Source of the DNA: an uncultured Ilumatobacter sp.
GTDB lineage: Bacteria > Actinomycetota > Acidimicrobiia > Acidimicrobiales > Ilumatobacteraceae
Assembly: GCA_938091165.1 (NCBI GenBank)
Contig: CALKNK010000045.1
Coordinates: 1 to 13,871, forward strand
Reading direction: 5' to 3'
DNA length: 13,871 bases
The notes beneath the pieces are model-generated. The model did not search any database, was not told where the DNA came from, and worked only from the letters and a program-made list of their open reading frames with translations. Below are positions 1-5,223 of the stretch, one piece after another (the stretch's first letter is position 1; every line of letters begins with the position of its first letter). The position numbers and the translations under genes are program-made.

Positions 1-1
1 G

Positions 2-49
2 AGTACCCACCGAACGCATTTGGAGGGCTTAGACGCGAACAGAGAGCAC
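2..49. repeat. 48-bp direct repeat, copy 1
   Basis: This copy aligns without gaps to 715-762 with 38 of 48 positions identical by eye. Shared blocks are AGTACCC, CATTTGGA, GCTTA and GCGAACAGAGA. A perfect 10-bp palindrome, CCTAGCTAGG, lies at 49-58, against the end of the repeat. The two copies bracket the lipoprotein gene, with a unit length of about 713 bp. The window begins one base before this copy, so its left boundary is unknown. It could be shared upstream sequence from a tandem duplication of lipoprotein genes, or a dispersed small repeat. Confidence 0.6.
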
Positions 50-162
50 CTAGCTAGGCAGCTCTACCGAACAGGAGCGCGTTTAAGGCGTTCTGAGTGT
101 TCTGTTGAAGGTGTCAGTCGGCGTCGTCAAACAGACAGCTCGCGTTTGTGACACACTTGGAC

Positions 163-669
163 ATGTCTAAACGTCTGGCCATTGCTCTTGCTTGCCTGTC
201 TGCTCTGTTCGTCTCCGCGTGTGGTGGTGGGACGGATTCATCCGACGATCGGGTGGACGCGCTCGCAGCGTTTATCCAAGAGGAGTACGAGGAGGACGAC
301 GGCGGTTTGACCTTGACTGATGGTCAGATCCGGTGCATGGCTGGCGAAATGGTTGCTGGTCTCGACGACGACGTCACCGATGAACTCCTCGCCGGAAACA
401 CGCTCGACGACCCCCCTCCAGGGGCGGAACTGGTGCTCGTCGATGCAATGTTTACTTGTGACACCATGACGCTAATAATGATCGATGGCATGGTCGCCGA
501 AGGCGCAACGCAAGAGGAAGCCGAATGTTTCGCCAACGGATTCGACGAGGACATTTTAAAGGCGATGCTGACCAGCGAGATGACCGGTGAGGATCCCTCT
601 CCTGAGGACGAAGAAGCGATGACGGCCGCTCTCTTTGAAGTGGTGATGACCTGCGGCGTCCCGGACTGA
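163..669 (+). CDS. small acidic Cys-containing lipoprotein
   Basis: The product is predicted to be exported and lipid-anchored; its function is unknown. From ATG 163 it starts with a basic MSKR, a hydrophobic stretch and the lipobox VSAC. A Gly/Ser/Asp linker follows. An in-frame GTG at 148 would add five residues (MTHLD); I prefer ATG because a classical signal peptide begins there, although neither start has a good ribosome binding site. The mature part is about 145 residues, very rich in Asp and Glu, with four cysteines after the lipobox (residues 63, 104, 127 and 169 counted from GTG 148). Two segments resemble each other: the one around TDGQIRCMAG (57-83) and the one around TQEEAECFANG (121-143). 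Each has a polar start, a Cys, and an acidic helix. This suggests an internal duplication. The acidity would suit a saline habitat (inference). The gene stands alone between two 48-bp repeats. Confidence 0.8.
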   Translation: MSKRLAIALACLSALFVSACGGGTDSSDDRVDALAAFIQEEYEEDDGGLTLTDGQIRCMAGEMVAGLDDDVTDELLAGNTLDDPPPGAELVLVDAMFTCDTMTLIMIDGMVAEGATQEEAECFANGFDEDILKAMLTSEMTGEDPSPEDEEAMTAALFEVVMTCGVPD

Positions 670-714
670 CTGACGCTCGCGCTGTATCGCGCGCGCCACG
701 AAACCCCTGGATCA

Positions 715-762
715 AGTACCCGCCGGCCACATTTGGAACGCTTAAATGCGAACAGAGAACAC
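715..762. repeat. 48-bp direct repeat, copy 2
   Basis: This is the downstream partner of 2-49, beginning 45 bases after the lipoprotein stop. Ten of 48 positions differ. It is followed by the short inverted repeat GTCGC-AA-GCGAC (764-775), just as copy 1 is followed by a palindrome, although the palindrome sequences differ. No second lipoprotein gene follows; the next gene (882) is unrelated. Confidence 0.6.
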
Positions 763-868
763 GGTCGCAAGCGACTCGGTACCGGCAAGTCGTCATCAAT
801 AAAACAACCTCGCAGGATCGGGCGGCAAGAATCTGATGGTGCTAGAAATCCGTTTTCAAATCGGCACT

Positions 869-874
869 AGGAGG
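869..874 (+). promoter_or_regulatory. ribosome binding site of the 882 gene
   Basis: AGGAGG lies seven bases before ATG 882. It is a near-perfect Shine-Dalgarno sequence and one of the few strong ones in the window, so it fixes this start. Confidence 0.85.
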
Positions 875-881
875 CAATTCC

Positions 882-1151
882 ATGATTTTTTTCCTGCAGG
901 AAGACATCGACAGCTACGAACGCTTCTGCGGTTGGTTCAACGCTGAGGCAGTCCCGCAGATCGAAGCAGCAGGCGGCTCGGTCTTGGCCCAGGGGGTAGA
1001 GCGAGACAACCCGCAGCGTTTGCACCTCGTGATGCAGGTGCCTGATCAGGCGACCCTTGAAGGCTTTTTGGGTAGCCCGGAGTTCACCGCTGATCGTCAG
1101 AACGCGGGCGTGAAGGTGGATACCACGGTCTTCACGTTCCTCGCAGACTGA
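882..1151 (+). CDS. small protein, possible dimeric alpha/beta-barrel (ABM-like)
   Basis: This 89-aa soluble protein has no signal peptide or membrane segment. The pattern is a short strand (MIFFLQ), a helix (DSYERFCGWFNAEAVPQIEA), a strand (SVLAQGVER), a strand (RLHLVMQVPD), a helix (TLEGFLGSPEF) and a final strand (VDTTVFTFL). This beta-alpha-beta-beta-alpha-beta order is typical of ferredoxin-like ABM/EthD-type proteins, which often form dimers and act as small monooxygenases, isomerases or binding proteins. No catalytic residue can be named. The start is secured by a strong ribosome binding site, and a hairpin with a T-run follows the stop, so the gene appears to be its own transcription unit. 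Confidence 0.75.
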   Translation: MIFFLQEDIDSYERFCGWFNAEAVPQIEAAGGSVLAQGVERDNPQRLHLVMQVPDQATLEGFLGSPEFTADRQNAGVKVDTTVFTFLAD

Positions 1152-1167
1152 GCTCTATCGGTCTCGA

Positions 1168-1191
1168 CCGACGCCGTCGGCGGCGCTTTTT
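1168..1191 (+). terminator. Rho-independent terminator after the 882 gene
   Basis: CGCCG (1172-1176) pairs with CGGCG (1181-1185) around a TCGG loop, followed by C and five Ts (1187-1191). An alternative stem pairs CCGAC (1168-1172) with GTCGG (1176-1180). It begins about 17 bases after the stop codon at 1151. Confidence 0.7.
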
Positions 1192-1374
1192 CGGTCGCAG
1201 CGGACTGAGTCCTCGATCAGCGTAAACCGGAGGCGACGCCAGCCGTTCCGGTATGACCAGCGCGATCACTCCAAATCAGAGTCAATCCGAGCAAATCGAC
1301 GGGCCTGGGCGTGACGTGCGGCCGGTGCCGACGCCGACCCGAAGCGATGCGTTGAGAGATGGCACTATTCAGCG

Positions 1375-1785
1375 ATGCGTGATGATGTGAAAGCGGTACT
1401 CGAGTCGGCTCCCCTGGTCCACCTGACGACCATCGACCGTGACGGTCGGCCACAGGTAAGTCTTGTGTGGGTTGGTCTGGAGGGCGACCAGATCGTGATG
1501 GGCCACCTCGCTGAGCGGCGCAAGGTGCACAACATTCGGCGGGACGACCGGGTGGCACTCTCGATGCTTGCAGGCGGACGGGACCAACGGGGCCTTGAGA
1601 CGTATCTGGTCGTTCACGGTCGGGCGTGCGTCGAGGTGGGCGGTGCACCGGTACTGCTCCGGCAGCTTGCAAAGAAGTACCTCGGTCCAGACGTGGTGTT
1701 CCCACCTGGCGACAACCCGCCTGAGGGATACATCACGCGCGTCAAAATCGAACGCGTCACCGGCATCGGCCCCTGGGTCGAGTGA
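1375..1785 (+). CDS. PPOX-class, probable F420-dependent oxidoreductase
   Basis: The protein has 136 aa and belongs to the pyridoxamine-5'-phosphate-oxidase-like split-barrel fold. The signature region, TTIDRDGRPQVSLVWVG at about residues 18-34, is followed by the strand EGDQIVMG and then ERRKVHNIRRDDRVALSM (residues 47-64). This is the arrangement of the actinobacterial PPOX-class F420-dependent enzymes (Rv1155-like). These usually bind deazaflavin F420 or flavin as small dimers; the substrate is unknown. The Arg/Lys-rich helix (RRKVHNIRRD) is the usual phosphate-contacting stretch. Length agrees with the family. ATG 1375 is chosen because the conserved domain begins shortly after it; no good ribosome binding site is present. 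F420 use fits the two LLM genes further right, although the genes are not adjacent. Confidence 0.88.
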   Translation: MRDDVKAVLESAPLVHLTTIDRDGRPQVSLVWVGLEGDQIVMGHLAERRKVHNIRRDDRVALSMLAGGRDQRGLETYLVVHGRACVEVGGAPVLLRQLAKKYLGPDVVFPPGDNPPEGYITRVKIERVTGIGPWVE

Positions 1786-1894
1786 CTAAGGGAGAGACGT
1801 TATGGCGAGGTGTCTACGTTTCGGAATCCGTAAAAACATACGGCGTGGTAGGACGGGTGCCTCGGTGTTCGGCCGGCTTGGCGAATAATGTCGG

Positions 1895-1975
1895 ATGAAA
1901 TTGCGCAGTGTGTTGTTCGTTTTGGCTGGCTTGGTAGCGGGCGCGGTCGCAGGGGATTCGTTTACGACACGATGA
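1895..1975 (+). CDS. possible 26-aa membrane peptide or remnant
   Basis: The frame from ATG 1895 encodes a short basic start (MKLR), a hydrophobic stretch of about 16 residues rich in Val, Leu, Ala and Gly, and GDSFTTR before TGA 1973. It looks like a single membrane helix or signal peptide. The same frame continues behind the TGA (polar, REANSTGFGQ onward) to a second TGA at 2072-2074, two bases before ATG 2077. It may be a real small ORF, a signal peptide cut off from its protein, or chance. There is no ribosome binding site, and another ATG (1888) opens a competing 30-codon frame. Confidence 0.25.
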   Translation: MKLRSVLFVLAGLVAGAVAGDSFTTR

Positions 1976-2021
1976 CGTGAGGCGAATTCGACCGGATTCG
2001 GGCAGGATAACGACGGCGCGG

Positions 2022-2037
2022 ACGGTCAGCGGACCGT
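2022..2037. other. inverted repeat upstream of the His-cluster gene
   Basis: ACGGTC (2022-2027) and GACCGT (2032-2037) form a 6-bp stem around AGCG, 39 bases before ATG 2077. There is no T-run. It could be an operator, an mRNA hairpin or chance. Confidence 0.3.
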
Positions 2038-2076
2038 GTGGAAACGTCCCCGTTCGCATTGGAGTATTGTTTGATA

Positions 2077-2370
2077 ATGCTCTTTCACATTCACCACCAC
2101 CATGATGAGAACACCTGTCCTGCGCACGACCCGGAGGCTGTGGGAGCATCGTTTGGTGCCCTGTTGCCCGCCCTTGATGCGAACGGCGTAACCGTCATCG
2201 GCGCGTGGGTCGATCCGCCCGGACATGATTTCTTCCTCGTAGTCGAGACCAACGATTACGACGCCCTCGTAGAGGGCCTCCGACCGATCATCCCGTCGGG
2301 CACGGCTACCATCCAGCCCGTTGGCGATATGGCAGCACAAGTCGCCAAGCGAATGGCCGACAACGGCTGA
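2077..2370 (+). CDS. small His-cluster protein, probable ABM-like fold
   Basis: The protein has 97 aa from ATG 2077. I chose this ATG over the upstream GTG 2038 because MLFHIHHHHD reads as a first beta strand and GGAG lies at 2061-2064, although its 12-base spacing is long. The N-terminus is unusual: HIHHHHDENTCPAHDPE has six His, one Cys and several acidic residues within 17 residues, a likely metal site. A helix (VGASFGALLPALDANG), two strands (VTVIGAWVD; HDFFLVVETND), a helix (DALVEGLRPII) and a last strand (GTATIQPV) follow. That order suggests a small ferredoxin-like dimer protein. Function is unknown; metal binding is an inference from composition. It lies alone on the plus strand. Confidence 0.72.
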   Translation: MLFHIHHHHDENTCPAHDPEAVGASFGALLPALDANGVTVIGAWVDPPGHDFFLVVETNDYDALVEGLRPIIPSGTATIQPVGDMAAQVAKRMADNG

Positions 2371-2500
2371 CGTTTCGTCGATCGACCAGCTCCACCTACA
2401 TCGGAGGCGACGGAACCTGTGGTGCGAGCCTCACCCGCAGCGATATAAGCGCCGAGTGGAAACAGAAACCGCAGGCGCGGTGATCCTGAACGGTTCGTTG

Positions 2501-2665
2501 TTACAGGTTGCCCTCGAACAAAGCGTCAATCAGAAGGCTGAGAAGAAGCACAACACACACGATCGCCCCGATCCGCTGAGTTGGGGTCGGGAGCTGGCGG
2601 GCCAGCCACGATTTTTGTTCTCCAGCTGGTTCTTTGGTCGTGTCGTTCTGGCCGTCATCATCCAC
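2501..2665 (-). CDS. 54-aa single-span membrane protein
   Basis: The frame starts at GTG 2665, directly behind an in-frame TGA, and ends at TAA 2501. The product begins acidic and polar (MDDDGQNDTTKEPAGEQ), then has an amphipathic basic segment (KSWLARQLPTPTQR, 18-31), a clear membrane helix from IGAIVCVVLL to about residue 50, and a four-residue tail (EGNL). This tail-anchor layout, with a charged cytoplasmic N-terminus and one C-terminal helix, is common for small actinobacterial membrane proteins. No family is recognised. No ribosome binding site is visible, so translation would have to be leaderless or weak. The competing minus frame over the same bases is basic and featureless. It is divergent from the pentapeptide-repeat gene (2698), with 32 bases between starts. 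Confidence 0.55.
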   Translation of the reverse strand: MDDDGQNDTTKEPAGEQKSWLARQLPTPTQRIGAIVCVVLLLSLLIDALFEGNL

Positions 2666-2697
2666 TCAAATAGTTTGGCCTTGGCGGACCTTCGACG

Positions 2698-3207
2698 GTG
2701 AATCAGACGCTGCTGCCCCGGCGCCTTCAAAGGCAACAGAGAGAGCCAGCCCTTGCGTTTTTGTCGTTAGGTTTGTCGAATGCGCTCCCTAGTAAGGGTG
2801 CCGTGAGCGCATTGTTGTTGGCTGGCTCTGCGAGCGGTGGCAATAACGCACACGCACTCCAGGGCGTTGACGGGTGTGAAATCCTCAGTGGGCGCCAGGC
2901 ATCGAAATGCGAGGAATACGGAGACCTCATCAGCGCAGACCTCACTGACGCGTTGCTTACCCGCGCTGACTTGACTCGTTCGGACTTGACCGACGCGGAC
3001 CTGACTGACGCATTGCTGACTGGCGCGGACCTGAGCGGCGCAGACTTAGACGGCGCAGATCTAACCGAAGTGGACCTGACCCGGGCGGACCTGAGCGGAG
3101 CGAACCTCGCCGGCGCAGACCTATATCGCGTGTTCGGCTGGGAAACCGTGAAAGGTAAAACTGCGATCCGAAGCCTCGACGCAGCGCACGGCGTCCCGGG
3201 CGGATGA
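2698..3207 (+). CDS. short exported-looking pentapeptide-repeat protein
   Basis: The product has 169 aa from GTG 2698. Residues 78-142 are thirteen uninterrupted pentapeptides of the A(D/N)LxX type (ISADL, TDALL, TRADL, ... AGADL), which fold as a right-handed quadrilateral beta helix of about three turns. The block TDALLT(R/G)ADL occurs at 83 and again at 103, exactly 20 residues apart, so the array seems to have grown by duplication of 60-bp units. Ahead of the repeats is a basic start, a weakly hydrophobic region (PALAFLSLGLSNAL; AVSALLLAG) ending near AHA, and two cysteines (60 and 71). Export is possible but not certain, and a later start such as GTG 2803 cannot be excluded. Pentapeptide proteins include gyrase-binding and structural types; the role here is unknown. 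Confidence 0.75.
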   Translation: MNQTLLPRRLQRQQREPALAFLSLGLSNALPSKGAVSALLLAGSASGGNNAHALQGVDGCEILSGRQASKCEEYGDLISADLTDALLTRADLTRSDLTDADLTDALLTGADLSGADLDGADLTEVDLTRADLSGANLAGADLYRVFGWETVKGKTAIRSLDAAHGVPGG

Positions 3208-3298
3208 ACATTAGCACCGAACCGCACCCAACGAAAGCGGGTCGTTCCCCTGTTTGTCAGCTCCGGACGACCAACTCGCGTAGCCTCCCGCGCGGCAC

Positions 3299-3325
3299 GC
3301 AGGCCCCTCCTGCAACGGTAACCGT
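3299..3325. other. two adjacent hairpins after the pentapeptide gene
   Basis: GCAGG (3299-3303) pairs with CCTGC (3309-3313) around CCCCT. Directly behind it, ACGGT (3315-3319) and ACCGT (3321-3325) form an 11-bp near-palindrome. There is no T-run. They might help end transcription of the 2698 gene or act as an operator for the channel gene at 3387. Confidence 0.3.
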
Positions 3326-3386
3326 CTGGATGTGACGGGCGACACATAACACGAACACCGCTTGTCGACCTGATCTCATAGGCAAC

Positions 3387-3830
3387 GTGAACGATGACGT
3401 CACAGCCGAAGAAGCACTAAACGATACGGCGCAGGATTCGTCCCCAGCGTCTTCGGAAGACGGCGCTTGGGTGCGTCATTCGACGAGCATCGTGGGAGGG
3501 CTCGCCGTCTACGCCGTGTTGACAGGCACGGTGGTGTACTGGCTGCTCGAGGACTGGGGCTGGGTGAATTCGTTCTACTTTTCAGTGATCACGCTGACGA
3601 CGGTCGGCTACGGGGATTTCAGTCCGACAACAACTGCTTCGAAGCTGTTCACCGTGGGCTATGTCATCAGTGGGATCGCCTTAATCGGGGCAAGCCTCAA
3701 CGAGGTGCTGAAACGCAGAGAGCGCAGGTCGGCGCGCAGACGATCCAAAGTCACTAGTCGAATAGAAGAAAATCGGAGACGGTCTGCATCCGGCCGAGCA
3801 CACCAGAGGGATCGAAGTGCATCTAAGTGA
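3387..3830 (+). CDS. two-helix potassium channel
   Basis: The protein has 147 aa from GTG 3387; the nearby ATG 3394 is out of frame. Layout: an acidic, Ser-rich cytoplasmic start (1-32); first membrane helix (about 35-55, IVGGLAVYAVLTGTVVYWLL); pore helix and selectivity filter SVITLTTVGYGD (66-77) with the K+ signature TVGYGD; second membrane helix (about 87-108); then a strongly basic tail (109-147) with about half Arg and Lys. This is the Ion_trans_2 (KcsA-like) pore unit, which works as a tetramer in the cytoplasmic membrane. There is no voltage sensor and no RCK/TrkA domain, so gating may be by pH, lipids or the basic tail (inference). The call rests on the filter and is firm; physiology is open. 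The gene stands alone. Confidence 0.9.
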   Translation: MNDDVTAEEALNDTAQDSSPASSEDGAWVRHSTSIVGGLAVYAVLTGTVVYWLLEDWGWVNSFYFSVITLTTVGYGDFSPTTTASKLFTVGYVISGIALIGASLNEVLKRRERRSARRRSKVTSRIEENRRRSASGRAHQRDRSASK

Positions 3831-3889
3831 ATCAGTTGTAATGGGGGTGCGTACGGCCAGCCACGAGACGCGGCGACAAACCCGCTATG

Positions 3890-3906
3890 GAACTCGACTC
3901 GAGTTC
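3890..3906. repeat. 17-bp palindrome
   Basis: GAACTCGA and TCGAGTTC flank a single C, so all eight pairs match. As RNA it would form a 7-bp stem with a three-base loop (ACT). It lies 60 bases after the channel gene stop, without a T-run, and about 330 bases before the next start. Confidence 0.6.
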
Positions 3907-3912
3907 TGATAC

Positions 3913-3971
3913 CGAGAGGGCGAAGGTCGGGCGTCGCCACCGGTTGTCAACGGGCGAGCTCTCGCCTCTCG
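3913..3971. repeat. nested inverted repeat, possible structured RNA
   Basis: CGAGAGG (3913-3919) pairs with CCTCTCG (3965-3971). After one unpaired G, CGA (3921-3923) pairs with TCG (3962-3964). The enclosed part has a competing stem, GGCGAG (3953-3958) with CTCGCC (3961-3966), and a small GTTG/CAAC pair (3943-3951). The strand and any function are unknown. Confidence 0.4.
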
Positions 3972-4234
3972 CACAATCAGTCTCTGAGACGCCCAGTTCG
4001 ATGACCATGACTTCGGCAGCAACGAGCATCCGCTCATCGAGCAACATGCCGTTTCAAACTGCCACACGATCAGGGGTGAGAAAGATGAACGTCTGCACGC
4101 GCTTACGGACAACGCATGAAACGGTTCTAGCTCCCGGTTTTCAGAATCAGACGTTGATTCCTGAAGTCGTCAAATGCTCGAACCGGCACGTTGTGGGTTC
4201 GCTGATAAAGAACCGACTGCGAGATGATCAGTAA

Positions 4235-5158
4235 ATGCCCGACAGCGACCTTCCCGTCTTGCACATCGATCGACCGATCCTCGATGCCGACTTGGCCTAT
4301 GTCAAAGACTCAGCCCGACTCGTCGGCTCGACAGACACCGAGCTGGTGGGCGTCGCCGCGTCCGTAATTGGTATCGGTCACCAATGGGATGCAGAACGAT
4401 TCGCCCGATTCCCGGAGCTACGAGTGATCTCACGCATGGGAATTGGATACGACAACGTTGACCTTGCCGCCGCAAAAGCGGCTGGGGTAGTGGTCTGTAA
4501 CGGCCCGGACTCGCCAACGGTGTCAACTGCGGAGCACGCAATGATGCTGTTACTCGCAGTGGCCAAGAAACTTCCAACCCTCATGGTCAGCGCAGCAGCT
4601 GGCCTGGGCGGACCAAAAGTTGCAACGTCACTCGAACTCGACGGCGCAACGCTTGGGCTCGTCGGCCTTGGGCGTATTGGTTCGCGCGTTGCGGTCGCCG
4701 CTCAAGCCCTGGGAATGAATGTGGTTGCACATGACCCGGGTCTGTCGTCGAGTTCTGTAGACGGCGTCAGACTGGTCAACCGCGACGAGTTGTTCCAAAT
4801 AGCGCACGTTATCTCCTTGCACGCACCGTCGAATCCAACGACACGGCATCTCATTGACGCCGCGGCGATTCAGACAATGCAACCAGGTGTGTACATCATT
4901 AATTGCGCGCGAGGCCCGCTGATAGATCATGAGGCGCTCCTAGCTGCGCTTGAGGCCGGACAGGTTGCTGGCGCAGGACTAGACGTCACCGAACCCGAGC
5001 CGCTTCCTGTCGGTCACCCTTTACTGAGTCGGCCAGATGTGATCGTGACGCCCCACGTTGCGTCGTCAACGGCGGCCGGTCGTCGGCGGCTGTTCGAACA
5101 CGCTGTTGACAACGCCCTGGCCGTGCTTGCCGGTCGGCCGGCCTCGGTGGTCTCGTAA
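4235..5158 (+). CDS. D-isomer-specific 2-hydroxyacid dehydrogenase
   Basis: The protein has 307 aa and catalyses NAD(P)H-dependent interconversion of a 2-keto acid and a D-2-hydroxy acid; the substrate is not readable. The N-terminal catalytic part includes SRMGIGYDNVDLAAAKAAGV (66-85) and STAEHAMMLLL (97-107). The Rossmann motif GLVGLGRIGSRVA (141-153) has Gly144, Gly146 and Gly149. Catalytic residues by family alignment are Arg226 (INCARGPLID), Glu255 (DVTEPEPLP) and His274 (VTPHVASST). Asp167, in VVAHDP, ends the second strand and suggests NAD rather than NADP. There is no C-terminal ACT domain, so it is the short form of phosphoglycerate dehydrogenase-like or CtBP-like enzymes. ATG 4235 follows a TAA of another frame directly and has no ribosome binding site; GATGAT at 4223-4228 could be a leaderless -10 box. 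The gene converges with the LLM gene 65 bases later. Confidence 0.92.
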   Translation: MPDSDLPVLHIDRPILDADLAYVKDSARLVGSTDTELVGVAASVIGIGHQWDAERFARFPELRVISRMGIGYDNVDLAAAKAAGVVVCNGPDSPTVSTAEHAMMLLLAVAKKLPTLMVSAAAGLGGPKVATSLELDGATLGLVGLGRIGSRVAVAAQALGMNVVAHDPGLSSSSVDGVRLVNRDELFQIAHVISLHAPSNPTTRHLIDAAAIQTMQPGVYIINCARGPLIDHEALLAALEAGQVAGAGLDVTEPEPLPVGHPLLSRPDVIVTPHVASSTAAGRRRLFEHAVDNALAVLAGRPASVVS

Positions 5159-5223
5159 ACTCGGAGACGCGGTCCTCACCGCATCAGCTCCCAGCCCCAG
5201 CACGCGATAGCGCGGACCAGGGC

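Larger units (their letters stand above)
3831..4234. other. 404-bp region without a convincing gene, with strong inverted repeats
   Basis: Frames on both strands exist but none resembles a known protein. The left half holds a 17-bp near-perfect palindrome (3890-3906) and a nested hairpin region (3913-3971). On the minus strand, stretches with protein-like composition appear in two frames, broken by stops and needing a frame change: 4231-4127 (ending TGS*); a second stretch (KPGARTVSCVV...) ending at an in-frame TGA; and, in the same frame as the second, 4047-3832 (MLLDERMLVAAEVMVIELG...). This could be a decayed gene or an untranslated RNA or leader region ahead of the 4235 gene. I cannot decide between them. 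Confidence 0.4.

Noticed and set aside
324..799. Two minus-strand frames opposite the lipoprotein
   Set aside because: They are shadows of a plus-strand gene with a clear signal peptide and lipobox.
2321..2701. Plus-strand frame of 126 codons across the end of the His-cluster gene
   Set aside because: It overlaps a better gene in another frame and is antisense to the small membrane protein; no recognisable motif.
2727..3347. Minus-strand frame of 206 codons opposite the pentapeptide gene
   Set aside because: It is a mirror of the 15-bp repeats (Ser, Arg and Ala rich) with no independent features.
3887..4234. Plus-strand frame of 115 codons ending directly before ATG 4235
   Set aside because: Composition is Ser/Thr/Arg-rich without domain or motif, there is no ribosome binding site, and the opposite strand looks at least as protein-like.
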